Positions 33,280-45,850 of a stretch of 64,000 bases of DNA are shown one piece after another; position 1 is the stretch's first letter; every line of letters begins with the position of its first letter. This DNA comes from Rhynchospora pubera (Eukaryota; Streptophyta; Magnoliopsida; Poales; Cyperaceae): the NCBI GenBank assembly GCA_028095005.1, contig CM051459.1:259580229-259644228 (forward strand). Direction: 5' to 3'. The position numbers and the translations under genes were made by a program. Under the pieces are notes generated by a model. It saw only the letters and a program-made list of their open reading frames with translations. It searched no databases and was not told the DNA's origin.

Positions 33280-34150
33280 ATGGTGTACATAGATAAACCC
33301 TTGTTTGTTGAATATTATTCCTTGTATAAGATTTGCTCAACACCAAAAATTAGTGTAGCTGAGGTTTTGAGTGATATCAATTTGTTAATCACTTTCTGTA
33401 GGAACTTAAGTAGGCTTCAGATGGCTTATTGGATTCATTTAAAAGAGATAGTGTGTCAGTTTTCTCTAACTAGATCTTCTGATAAGGTGTTTTGGTGTAG
33501 GTCCGGTAAAGGAGATTTTTCTATGCAATCTCTGTATAAATGGTTAGAGCATGGAGGGTTAGTAAGTACTAATTATGATTTAGTTTGGCAATTAAAACTC
33601 CCCTCTAAGATAAAATTTTTTCTGTGGTTGATGGCTAATAGAAGAGTTCTAACAAAAGATAATCTCATCTTGCGAGAATGGATTGGAGAACCTTATTGTG
33701 TTTATTGCAATCATATTGAAATAATAGATCATCTTTTTTTTTCAGATGTGATCAGAATAGATTGGTGTGGAACTGGTTTTTAGAACAATTTGATTGTATG
33801 TGCCCATGCTCATTGGAAGATTTGATGATCATAGCCTCAAACATTGATAATAAAATTGCTTTTTTTACATTGGTGTGCAGCCATTTGTTGAACCCTTTGA
33901 ATTAAAAGAAATGAGATTTGTTTTAATAGATCTCAGCCTCATTCTATATTTGCAGTTTGTACAGCAATCAAAGGTATGATGAATTACTGGCGGGGACTAT
34001 GGTCAGAAAAGCTCAAGGGGGAGATTTGGAGCATGATGCAACTGCTAACGGTGTTACCCGACGAACTGTTGGAGGCGTCAGGGGAGGCAGATGGAGTAGT
34101 GGGAACTAGCTTGGAGGTGCCACGATTGACTTGCTTTGAATTTTAATAAC
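33280..34150 (+). mobile_element. LINE, 3' part after the copia insertion
   Basis: This continues the LINE interrupted at 23599. A 167-codon frame contains the segments before and within the zf-RVT domain: KVFWCRSGKGDFSMQSLYKW, LPSKIKFFLWLMANRRVLT and YCVYCNHIEIIDHLFF. After a frame change near 33735 the expected continuation (VWNWFLEQFDC) is found in another frame. Coding-like sequence continues with stops up to about 34145, followed by AATAAA. One frame break sits at the insertion junction itself, so the LINE was probably already dead when the copia element landed. The precise 3' end and target duplication were not found. Confidence 0.85.
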
Positions 34151-34674
34151 AATAAAGAAATGGTTAGGTTGATTGGTTTCTGTAAAATTTTCTCATTGTG
34201 TTGCTATGTTGTGATTTTGTGTTTGATATGATTTGTTTTTGATAAAAGGGTGATTAGTAACTTGAGAGGATACCGATACAGGTAGGGGTTGGTTAAAAAA
34301 GATGCGAAAGTACGGGATTTTTCTTTTTTTTTTTCTTGTTGGTTTATGCCTTTCCTTTAAGAGATGAAGAGAACTATGAAAGGTAGAGATGATGGGAGGT
34401 CTCCAGAGTTTGAGATGGCACCAATAAAAAAGGAGTAGCTGAAGAGGGGGCTCGACAATTAATGCATGAAGTTTGTTACTTTGTTAGCCTTTCTTTACAG
34501 AATTTGTTGAATGAAAATGTAATAATAGAGATGAGGATTGGCTAAAGTGACTAGGTAGATTTAGATAGGGAAAGGGAATAGGTACCGGTGGTTAGACTGG
34601 CACCAGTGCTGGCTGATACGGTGGTGCTGACGGTGAGTGAGTCTGGCAACGCAGAGGTCAGAGATGCCTTGTAT

Positions 34675-34716
<42 letters not shown>

Positions 34717-35436
34717 ATAAACGATGCCTTGTATATGCTCAGCGACTTGCCTTGCTTCGCTCTATTGTGCAAAAAAACTTGTTACCATTTACCAATATTG
34801 GTCTTGTACTGATTTTTGTGACGTAGCCACTGGAACCAGACTTGAAGGTGTTTACTGTTTACATCTTTGATGCTTAGAAGTTTAAGTTAGAACTTAGAAC
34901 TGTTTTCTCAGTTTCCATCTCTCTTGTTTTTTTCGAACTCGGAATCTTTTAAAAAAAAGGAGCAATTGACAAGGTTACTGTGATATTTTTATTATTCTGA
35001 TTTAAAAAAAATAAGTCAAAGATTTTGTTTTTCTGCTGACCTTATAATAACCCGCAGGATACTGTGACAGAAATGAACACATTGAAAGAGTAATAACATA
35101 TTTAAAATTTTGAATCAGTAAGAGATGTAGTGACAAAAAGCAGTCCGTCTTAAGTGAAAATATCGCAAGTTCGAAATCCGAATAAAAATTTTTCATAGAC
35201 ATTTCATTTAAAAATAAGTTAGAACACTTAACCCGATTTATCTCTAAAAGGAAAAAAAAAAACATATTGAAAATTTAAATATGCTGGACAACTTTGACGG
35301 GCAACTGAGACCGCCTAAAATGCAATAAATTTTATAGTAGATGGGCTTGTTTTTTCCAATTGGTATTTTAACAAATTAACTTTTTAAAAGTGGTTGATTC
35401 CATCTATGGTTTTCTAAGGAAATAAGGAAATACTTT
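34151..35436. other. Intergenic region, partly transposon-derived
   Basis: No gene is supported. It contains the poly(T) insertion with 13-bp direct repeats (34663-34735). The sequence around 34560-34680 is less AT-rich than its neighbours and has a short open frame on both strands, but no domain is recognised. Confidence 0.5.
34663..34735 (-). mobile_element. Poly(A)-only retrotransposition footprint
   Basis: A 13-bp perfect direct repeat GATGCCTTGTATA (34663-34675 and 34723-34735) flanks 47 bases made of G, 39 consecutive T and GATAAAC. Read on the minus strand this is a few bases followed by a long poly(A). A target duplication of this length beside a poly(A) tract is the signature of target-primed reverse transcription by LINE machinery, here with nearly complete 5' truncation. 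T-count may be affected by sequencing of the homopolymer. Confidence 0.75.
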
Positions 35437-35787
35437 GTGTTTGGATCTCTTGAGAATAAAATTAGGATTACTTATTTGGAATAAAAAAAATTATTTCTAA
35501 ATGGTTGAGAATAATTTTTTCTAATTAAGAATGTTTTTAAGTGATTCAATATTCAAAATATTTTTCATTGCTAGTGTATTTAGATAAAAAAGTTGTTGAG
35601 ATTATTTTTTAATTCGGATTAAGAATATGATCCAAATACAATATAAGAATAAAAGTTTATTCCGAAGTTTGGATGACTCCGCATTCTAACTTTCTAAAAA
35701 TATTATTCTTGATCATTTGAAGAATAATATCTTTTATTCTGAATAACTAATTATAATTCTATTCTCATACAATCCAAACTCACTCAA
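35437..35787. repeat. Foldback MITE
   Basis: The left end contains GTGTTTGGAT followed by GAGAATAAAATTAGGATTA. The right end in reverse complement contains GAGTTTGGAT followed by GAGAATAGAATTATAATTA. The arms match over about 60 bases and the interior is AT-rich and non-coding. No clear target duplication was found, so limits are approximate. Confidence 0.6.
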
Positions 35788-36606
35788 AAATAGACTTGAA
35801 AAATTTGATACCAAGTTACGGTAGTTCATGCTGTTTATCTATTAATCTATGCCTATGTTGCATGGTTACGGGTACGGGTATGAGTACCGTATCCGGTACG
35901 ATTCGGTATGGCAGTACGAAAATTTAAAAAATCTCCGGTACGAGTACGACGATATATATATATATATACTAGCAGCAGTGCCCACCCAATGTGTGGGCGG
36001 AGAGGATCATAGTGATGTCAGTTTTTATTTTTGGGCGATCGGCGTTGTTGCATTTTATGAGGCTAGGTTTATTAGAAACATGCGAGAACATTGAATGCAA
36101 GAGTGAAGTCAGTTTGTGTTGCGTCATCACAATGTGTGGGCAGACTTTATTACGTGATATCTGAAAAAGAAAGTCTTATTTGACACAAATATATTGTCCA
36201 TTTTTTATATTTAAGGTTAATGTTGTTTTGATCGGCGCCGAAAGTAGAAGTAGTACTCATCGGTTTAAATAATTATAATTAATAAAAGTAGACATGTGAA
36301 CAGTCCAATAATGTAAAAACCACATGCCTCTGTTGCATAAACCTTTTCGAGCAAGGGTTTGTGTGAACAATGTTAACTATGACAATGCAGTGCAATTGAA
36401 GAATTGCTTTATCTAATTAAATTGAATTGCGAGCCGTAATAACACAGGAATTTTTATTTTCTTAGATTAGGGAACTCAAAGAAACGTCAAGACTATTATT
36501 CTAGAAGGCTACTCCCGTCATTTACTTTCATTTAAATATTGACTCGTATAGTTTAAAAGGATCCCCAAATCTATAGTATTTTATTTTTTTTTATTAATTA
36601 AATTCC

Positions 36607-37035
36607 GTGGACGCGTTTTGTCCGCATCGGAGACCCTCCAATTTTAGTGACGCGGAAATTTTTGTAATTTACTTTTATCCGTTCTTATTTCTGCCTTTGA
36701 TCGTCTCTTCATCTCAATCTCAACGCTTTCTTCACTGTTTCTTCTTTTCTTCTCCAGACCCCCATCCGCCTCATAGGCTCATAGCCCTTTCGCCCCATCA
36801 CCTGCTAGCTCTATGTCGCCCTTCTTTTCCTCCGCCACCTCTATATCACATCCCCTCACCTCTTGCCACCTCCTTCCTTGCCAAACCCTCCTTCATTCAT
36901 TCCTCAACACATTTCCGACTCCTCATCGACCTCGCCTCACCCCAAGCCGTAGCCCTACCACCGCCAAACCCTCATCCCCTCTCTTGCCAATCCCCCTCCC
37001 TTTTCTCCGCCAAACTAACCTTCCAACAGAGGTAA
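36607..37035 (+). other. Pyrimidine-rich block inside the Helitron, possible captured 5' UTR
   Basis: This block is C- and T-rich, unlike the AT-rich Helitron body. It ends in a consensus-like splice donor (CAACAG|AGGTAAGAAA near 37027-37038). It is open for 142 codons, but the protein is a low-complexity string of Pro, Ser, Leu and His without a domain. I read it as a leader sequence, possibly captured together with the FZR-type fragment downstream, rather than as a gene. Confidence 0.4.
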
Positions 37036-37349
37036 GAAAGCTCTAAATTTGACTAATTATATTGGTGTGTATCCTTAATTGTTTGATTGTTTGATTTTAA
37101 GTATCATGTTGATTTCAATTTTGAGAATAAATCAAATTCTCATTTGTGAACAAACCATGTGTTTCTCAGATCGCCTCTCTCTCGGTCTCTCCTGTTCAAA
37201 CCATTGGTGTCTTCCTCTTTCGCCGACCCCGCCACACGCACAGCCCCATAGCCCTAACCACTCATCCTCTGCCAACCGCACCCCACCTTCTCCTCTGGGC
37301 GCTAATTCGCGGCACCTCAAAACCCTCCACAGATCTTCCATACTGAATT

Positions 37350-37707
37350 GGAGATGCACCATCACGACAAGATGATTTCTACCTGAATTTGGTTGATTGG
37401 TCATCTCAAAATTTACTGGCGGTTGGATTGGGCACATCTGTCTATGTCTGCATCCACAACCACGTCTCTCTCTCTCTCTATCTAATTTTGAGACAAACAC
37501 ACAACTTAAAACCTGAATGCTATTTTGGAGTTTCTATAAAATGTTTTCTTCAATTTTCTCCTCTTTGATGCCAAAATGGCAACGCGCTTATTTCTTTCTT
37601 AGGTTACAAAATTATGTGATCTGGGATCAAGGGATGGTGTTTGTGCAGTACAGTGGACAAGGGAAGGATCATACCTTGCAATGGGCACAGGCTGTGGAGA
37701 AGTGCAG
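37350..37707 (+). pseudogene. Captured CDH1/FZR (CCS52)-type gene fragment
   Basis: Two exon-like pieces are recognisable. The first, 37350 to about 37432, encodes DAPSRQDDFYLNLVDWSSQN and LAVGLGTSVYV. The second, 37603-37707, is exactly 35 codons between an AG and a GT and encodes VTKLCDLG, CAVQWTREGSYLAMGTG and CGEVQ. These are the start of the WD40 propeller of plant FZR/CCS52 proteins, activators of the anaphase-promoting complex. The DAP...DDFYLNLVDW and VTKLCDLG strings separate it from CDC20. An in-frame stop lies before the first piece, the end of the first exon is degraded into a CT repeat, and no later WD40 exons were found, so it is a non-functional fragment carried by the Helitron. 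Confidence 0.8.
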
Positions 37708-40700
37708 GTAGACTATCACATGTATAACCAATTTTTTAACTTATGAACCCCATCTGTATGTTGAAATTCCCAGCCGGAACTCCTTTTCTATTCCTTGCAC
37801 ATTAGTTGTTTGCTAAAATGCCTGACTTGGAAATTTCAAATAGTAAATAAGTCTGGCCAGTGTTAAATTATGTGACTAAGGTGGACCGATGGCAAATGTA
37901 AACTACAAATTCTATATAAATTGCACATGCCAAGTACATGTAGCATAAATTAGGTATTCGTTCATGACAAGATCTGCTCGGTGTCAAAAGGTTATTTTTG
38001 ATTTTAAGATTATTCAAGTAAAGAATATATCATGTGTTTCTAGATTAATTATACTTTAACAGGTTGCTAAAAAAGGACCCATGGTAATGGTAAAAAAGGA
38101 CAATGGTCTTGATTCAATAGTTTTTTTTTTTTTGTGATGTTGTTTGTTACACGAGTGATTTCATTCTTCTTTTAAAATAATTGATGTTACATACTATGTG
38201 ACCTTTAATTGTAATGGTCATCAAAGCTTGATAGAATCATATTTTCTTCACCTCATGCATTTTCAGCTTATTAATATATATGTGAGGTGATTGTTAGGAA
38301 ATGTTTGTAAAGCGTTTGTTAGAAAAATTTGAAGAAATATTCCCATGTACCGTCAAAATTCATGCAGTCATGCTTGCATAGTTGTCCATCTGTGTATTCA
38401 TGCATCTTATATACCATAATTGAATTGATAAAGAATATAGTCATGTCTAGCATGGAAGGTCATTTTATTTAGGGCACTTTATTTTTTAATAGTGCTCATC
38501 ACTATCAAGTTTGAAAGTAAATGTGAGTGACTGAGACTGTGAGACATTCTGGAACCTGGTCTTTCCTAATTGGGTTTTGTTATCAGCCAGTCTTATTTAA
38601 ATAGTTATCATCCGACCAAGTTATAAGTTTACTTGAATTGTTCAGAGGAATTTATTATTAATTAAGCATACTATAATCAATTTATATATATTTTTTTGTT
38701 TTCATTTCTTTTGGTAGGAATCTCCAGATTATACACTTGAGACCCAAAAGAAAGTGACAGGAAAAGTTATTAGGTGGAATATGTTACATGTTCTGAAAAA
38801 ATTGATGTCGTAAAATTTATTAAATTGCTTGTAGCTGAAGTAAGTTATTAGCTTCTGCCTTGCTGGTTGGACGCTTAAATACCTTGCCAGTTATTCTAAA
38901 CGAAAGTGTGCATGTTTCTTTTAAAGCAAATACAAGAATTTCTATTGCTTTAATTAAATACCACATCTCTGTGTGCAGGTACATGTGCAAATGGCATAGG
39001 GCAAGACAAGGAGACGCCTGCTGAGGTATGGCCACCAAAATATTAGTATGGTCTCCGTAGGTGATTGGATTTATTTTTTACTGTCATCTTCATATATTTG
39101 AGGTGATATTATTCTTCTATTACTATTTCTTTTGATTCCTTCATTTTTTTTTAATTCAATAGAATTTGATAGATTTGTCAATTATCAAGTCTACAAGGAA
39201 GAGTATATATTGTATGGAACATCGATCTAATCCAATAATTTAAATTTCAATCAATTTGATAGATTTGTCAATTATCAAGTCTGCATCTTTTATTCGTGCA
39301 TGTATCTTAATTTCAATTTCAATGTTAGTTCAAAGAGAGTTGTTCCAAATAGTCAGGTAACTTATCTCTTTGTTTATTTATTTTATAATATCAGAATAGC
39401 TTTACAGGGCTTTATACTCATGGTACATACTTGGTACCAGTCTTTGGTACGGCACATATACACACTGTGTGGCCCACAAGAATTAAAGTTGCAGCTCCCT
39501 AAGTCCCTATGGCATAAAAGATGCAGCACGTGAGCACAGTGCATAAATATCAAGTAGTTTGAAATAAGCAATGTTAGCACGTTTACATTCTCATTTTCTG
39601 TTTTTTCCTTTTAGCAGGGGTGTTTAGTGGGTCTTCAATTTGGTTTGTTTGTGTTGTAAAACTACAGCCTTCATGGCGCATTTTAGTTAAACATTGAAGC
39701 CTAAGGGCAGTTCATTTTAAAAAAAAAATAATAATAATAAGCAATGTATACTGGGACCATTTGCTGATTCCCAATATTTCATTTAGTTACAAATAAGGCT
39801 CTTCATTTCGTAACAACACCTACCATATTTGAGATATTGATTAATAACTTTCACGCAATCATCTATTATGGAAAACATATATCCTGCTGTTCAATTACTC
39901 TTGGAAAAACCTCCTATCATAATCAGCTCATTTTCTTATATATTTTAAGCCGAATATTAAACTGAGATTAACTCTAGAAAATCTGATTTCAACTTCAAAA
40001 TTTATTGAATTTATTGTGATAGACCGGTAGAGTAATAGTTCTGTCATTTTCTATGATTTGAATTTGGTTTGAACTTCTAAAGATTTAGTTATTAGTTGCA
40101 AATTGCGTGAAAAGTGGGTATGATTTAACTAAATAATTCAAAATAAGTTAACCATATAAATCTCATACCCTTTTCTATTACGGAGGTGATGCTGATTACA
40201 ATGACACTAATAATTAAGTTTTATCACCTTTAGGCTGAAGTTCGTGGTTCAAGCAAAAGCCACATCAAAACACGTCATGCATCTATATTCTTTTATAATT
40301 CTTTTTCATCAAAAATAATAAAATAATTGTTGCAAGTTTACAACTTCATATCCAAATATTAAATGTACTTCTTCAAAATCGCAAATTTTGACAAATTTAT
40401 GAGAGTATGCAATTTTTTTTTTAGGTTTTAGGATTAGCAATGTCTGTAAATTATATATAAAGGCATTTTGATTGATGTGTATTTTGCTAATTGCTTAACA
40501 AGTATTTCTAAATAAATGAAATTTAACCAGTTTTTTGCATCTCAATTGTAATGAGGAAAAGACAAGTATATATGGAGCTGGTACTTTAGTTTCAAGTGTT
40601 ATTGCAATCTATGTACATACTGGTTGCTGAACCAGTATACTGTTGTCTGTGTACATCACTTAAAGAAAAATTATGGCATTTTACAATAAAGCCGATATCC

Positions 40701-41141
40701 TTTTCGATTACACAGGTGATGTAAAAGGATTTCAATGCCAGTTTGACTTGGTCTAATTCTTGGAGGGATCACCGATTAGACAATAATGCACCTTGGAAGT
40801 TTTTGTACCTACTCCATTTGACATACATTATTTTATCATGCTGACAATTGTTTGATTTATTAAAAAGATGATATGGATGCTATCATGCTCTATTTGTGTC
40901 TCTTCAATTGCTTATATATTTTTTTTAAATTCAACATATATGGATGCTAAAATAGCTCATGTATGATGCTTATGCAATTAAATTTTTACAGATTATGTGA
41001 AAAAAAAATTATGGCATTTTGCCTTTGCACTTATATGTCTGTCGCATACAATTTAGACTTAATGATAAATTCTTAATGATTCTTAAAATTGAAATACAAA
41101 AAATTCACTAAGGCGCGGCAAAGCCGCGCTTCCCCACCTAG

Positions 41142-44100
41142 TAACATATTTAATTTTAGTCGGATTAATCCTAATTAATCTGTACATCAGCCCAAAGTGG
41201 GTTAGGGATAAGAGCCTTTTTCCTAAAGAAAACAATGACACAAATATAATGCCAGATAAGATAAAGATTGTAACTAAATCATAAATCAACCAACCTGGAA
41301 CTTATTGTCAGGTAAGAAGTTGTCATCTCATACAGCATTGTGAGGAAAGGAATATCTAGTTCACCTATATCATCAACCAAAATATGTAAAAAGACAAAAA
41401 GAAATGACAGAAATAGCTCACCAAAACAGCGTATAAGGTCTAATCTCGTTGATCATAGAAATGAATGTATCTGACCACTCCATTGGTTTTGACCTATAGC
41501 TCAAAGAAAACTTTCTTCATTACCAGTGAGAGTGAATACTTTGACCAAACAAGAAAATAGAAAATAAGATAACCAGCCTACTCTTACTTATCCTCCCACT
41601 TTTACTTCCCTTATGTCACCTTTTCAAAGCCAAACATGGTATGTATGGCTAGAAGGTATTAAAAACTTCAGAACACAGTAACATCATTGCTTTCACCTTT
41701 ATTCGGTCACTGAAAGGTGGTCCAACGGATAATGATCTCTATTCACTGGAATTGAGCGAAAATTTACTGGAGAGGCCACCAATCTTGACTACGCACAACC
41801 TCTACATCCTTCAACAGGAGAAAGAAGGCTGGAGATCCAATCAAGACTGAAAAATTGATGAATCAAAAAACTAAAACAGAACCCAATTTGTGATGATTTT
41901 GTATATTATTATTACCTGATTAATTTGTAATTGAACGTATTTCAAGTCTGTTCTTAAAAAAAGTAAAGCAATATTTAGAAATCTTAAGGAACGGACACTT
42001 CAATTTTGATCTAACGTAATTGAATTGTAGAAGTTTGCAAACAAAGTTACCATGAAATCTAAATGGGTTGGGTATGACGAAACAGGTCAAGTGTGGGACA
42101 TGCATAAGCAATCAAGGAAGAAGCCTCTTGCAGGTGGCAGCTAGGATTTCAAGGCGCCATTGCTCAAAGTCGAAGCAACGACGCTTGCTTCTAGCCTTGT
42201 TTTCTATATACACAGAAAATGAGGAAATTTAGAAATTAAAATTTGTAATGCCCTGTAATTGATGGTGCTTGATTGGATAATGCAAATACCTCTTGATCTC
42301 TATCACATTTTTCTGAAGTTTTCATGATAGGAACTCAACTTTCAGAATGTGATGGCAACCTAGAGCCAACATTTTTTGCATTACAAAGGGTGGGTCCCAT
42401 ACACCAGTGGGCGTAGCAACCTAGTTCAACATTTGTCACATAATAATTGACACATAAATTAAGCTTTATATATACAACGAATGGCCACAACACAAATGCT
42501 TTTAACATACCAGCAGCTATATGTCATTGGAGTTTTCTGTTGCAGGCCCACACCATCCCTATTGTGGTTCCTATTTAACTCCTTGCTTCTCCTACATTGG
42601 GATTTAAAATTGCTAAGTGAAGGGTATCCATTATCAGTGTACCCGTCGCATGTAAATCATACCAGATCCTCAATCAAGCACTAATTGTTACCAAGTTAGA
42701 AGGAAAAATTGCAAACAAACTGGTACAATTTAGTGTGTCCAACTCATGTTTGGGTTCTGCTCAGGCTTGGGTTTGTCATTCCGACTGAGTATCATTTTTT
42801 TAAAACACACATATACATAGACTGACACTTCTGAGTTTGTAATTAGTAAAAAAAAAATTAAATGGAGTAGATAGGCCAAGTCATTAATTCAATATATATT
42901 GAAACTATGTAGCAGAAAAGTATACAAAAAAGATTAAGTATAAACAAAAAAGAAGAATGAACCAGCATATATCTTTTCTCTCCAAAGACTGGTTCAAATT
43001 CAAAAAATGCAGCAGAAAAAGTAAACTGACACAGTATAATCTGTGCAAAGTACCAACCCCTTTTCTTGAAAAGTCTATTTTCAAACCAAATTGGTTTCAT
43101 ATAAAAATTCAGAAAAAAGATGAAAACAACTAACAAACAACACAACCATTAAACGTAATAAAGGGCCCTATTGTACCTCAACATTGCCACCCAGGATCAG
43201 TCGAAGGAGAGGCAGAAGTGAAGAGAAAACGACAGGAGCACAAAGAGGACCGAAGAAAAAAGCAGAACCGACGAAAGAGATTTATGGAAAGATTCTTATG
43301 TGCCCAATTATTCATATGCTGCACCAAATCTAATACAACATATCTACTCTAAAAAAAAGAGAAGTAAACACAAACAAAAAATGTGTTAAAAAATCCCTTG
43401 ACAATACAGTAAAAAGAATAATGTATTCTGGTATAGATAAGGTAAGATAATATATAAGGAATATCTAACATTAGTTATGTTAACAGGGTATTGTGCATTG
43501 CAAATGAACTTGGTTTGATTTTGGTACTGGTTCAGGTCTGGTACCAGCCGCTGGTACGGGTTTGTTGGGTCTAGCCGCTGGTACCATCCTTTCATTTCCA
43601 GCCACTGGTTCAGGTCTGGTACCAGCCACCGGTACTGGTACTGATTCAAGATAAAAAAACTAAAAATAAATAATAAAGACCAAAGAGAGCAAATGACTTG
43701 CAGTAATTACCTTAGAAAACACCACAACTTGAAGCATAAATCTAAAAACCATTCCTATACATCTGGTAAAAAACTAAAAATAAATAATAAAGGCCAAAGA
43801 GAGCACACATTATGATCATAGAACTTGCACATCATTGTAATACTCCTCATGTTAACACCGCAGCTGTAACAGACTTTTGTTGCCTGAAAGACAAATTGCC
43901 AAATTATTTCCAAGGTTTCTAAAGTCAGCATAGAGAAAGAAAGAAAAGATGACATATACGACAATCTCAAGATATAGATAACCTCACATATTATGCTAAT
44001 TAAGGACTAACAAATGGATCTACAATATAAAATATAGTTTGTCAATGAACCAATAGAAAGTTGGTAAATAAGTAAAACTGACAAGATATCATAACTTCCT

Positions 44101-45850
44101 CAAATGTACATCTCCAACAGCGCCTACTACACAAATGCAAAGGTATGAAGAAAGAAAATTGGGACCTGGAGGATGCGAGAAGCGTTCCAGGAGTTCTCGC
44201 TGTGGCGGTGAAATCTTGTATTATCTTCATTTGCAAATGACACCTTGTACAAATCATTTATATGAGGTTGTGACAAGTTGAGAATTCGAATCAGTAAAAA
44301 ATAACGAAATATTTGGGAAACCATAACTGTGACTAAAACAAAGTCGTCATATATGACATCCAAATACCAACTGTATCCAATCATTTTTGTTTAATTATTC
44401 AATACCTTCATGCTGTTACAAAATAGTAATGGAAAAGACTGGTATCATTTCATTATACTTGTAAATAACAGATTTGTCTTGTAATTGTTGGTTGGAACTT
44501 GATATTAATGTCAAAGAAGCAACAAAGAGTAGATAGAAAAAAAAACGGAATTAGGAATAACAAATAACAGGTTTGTCTTGTAATTGTTGGTTGGAACTTA
44601 ATATTAATGTCAAAGAAGCAACAAAGAGTAGATAGAAAAAAAAAACGGAATTAGGAACAAAAAAACTTGACAACTCTGAGTGTAGCTTTACCCACAGAGT
44701 TTGAGGCTACCCTTCCTGAAACTCTCTTTGTTTCATTTTCCAATTAATCTAAAAGAAACAAGGGAAAAAATATGGAATATCAGTCAACTAAAATTCAAGA
44801 TCGAAAGTAACTTTAGGGGATAAAATTAGAGAAACTGTGAACAGTAAAACAAAATAATCCAATCGATCTCAAGGATAAAAATAATATAAACTCAAGTTAT
44901 AAAAAAAATGTAAATCTCAGTACCTGGCTCCGTGGATACCCATTGAAAAGGCATCCATTTGTTCTACATCGGGTTGCATCAACCTTTGCTTCAGCATCTA
45001 TCAATTAGTTTTGTTAATAAAAAAAAAAATTGAATATTTCAAACTAAATGAAGTTTCAATTGTTGCTATAGCGTATGATAACAAAAATAAAGAGTATCAT
45101 GGCAAAATTTTCATCAGGGACTAACTTTCAGATCTCCAATTCTTTGGCCTTTTTGTCATTTTCCTATCCTATCATGTAAAGATTGCTCTTGACAAATTCC
45201 CAGCTGATATATGCACCAACCCAAACTGCATAAATTTTTTTTTTCAAAAACCAAATCTATATAATGGAAGAGGCGGCGATTTCTTAGGGTTAGCAAAGGA
45301 GGGGTAAATTTGAACTGAAATTTATATTTATAGAGTAGATAACAAACCTAGATGCGATTTCAATAGGAAGAGACGGCGACCTACTATTCTCGGCTTATTA
45401 GGGCACACACGAAGAGGGTAAACGGAGGTAACGGATAAGTACCACGTTGCCTTTCCTTTTCTAAGAATTTATGAGATTTTCTCAGAGAATTTGAGATAGA
45501 ATAGAAGAAGGGGGAGGGGTACGGAAATTTTGGAAGGCCCCGCCGACTTGAGTTTGTCGAGAAAGTTGATGGTGATGAGAGTAGTGAGGTCACAGAGGGA
45601 GGAGAGATGGGATGTGCAATCAACGAAGGAGAAGAGGAGGGAGAGTGTCGAGGGTGTAGAGATGGTCCGAGTACACAATCGGTTGTCTCGTTCTCGCTCT
45701 CTCTCGATTGTCGCCGCCGCTCGCGTCTCTTTTCATTTGAATTTCAAAATAAAAAGAAGCGAAGGGACGATCGAGTAAAGATGCGAAGGGACTCAGAAAC
45801 ACTCCCGTTCCGAACTTCCGATCAAACGAAAGTTTAAATACCTCTTAGGT
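41142..45850. other. Unassigned region with exon-like pieces on the minus strand
   Basis: No gene is firmly supported. On the minus strand there are short pieces with plausible splice borders: a CT/GC-rich leader-like block about 45830-45350 ending in a GT, a piece at about 44990-44928, one at about 44270-44166 (containing DLYKVSFANEDNTRF), one at about 43895-43800 (containing KVCYSCGVNM) and one near 42200-42120. They do not join into a protein I recognise. A 99-bp tandem duplication (44463-44660) and a GGTACCAGCC-type short repeat (43520-43640) also lie here. It could be a decayed gene, a non-coding transcript or another captured segment. Confidence 0.35.
44463..44660. repeat. 99-bp tandem duplication
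   Basis: Two adjacent copies start at 44463 and 44562 with AAATAACAGRTTTGTCTTG and end in CGGAATTAGGAA. They differ at only a few positions. Non-coding. Confidence 0.88.

Larger units (their letters stand above)
35951..41141 (+). mobile_element. Non-autonomous Helitron with captured gene fragments
   Basis: The 3' end is diagnostic: a hairpin GCGCGGC-AAA-GCCGCGC (41113-41129), eight bases, then CTAG (41138-41141) followed by T. The 5' end is less certain. The sequence ATATATACTAGCAGCAGTGCCCACCCAATGTGTGGGCGG-like block at about 35952-36000 has the look of a Helitron left end, but the expected terminal TC is not clear. No Rep/helicase protein is encoded, so the element is non-autonomous. It carries pieces of a CDH1/FZR-type gene in the same orientation, plus a direct repeat (TTTGATAGATTTGTCAATTA at about 39167 and 39256). 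The rest is AT-rich. Confidence 0.75.

Noticed and set aside
45384..45837. Overlapping frames of 60-82 codons on both strands
   Set aside because: All are low-complexity in a CT/GA-rich block, and none has a recognisable domain. It is treated as a possible leader only.
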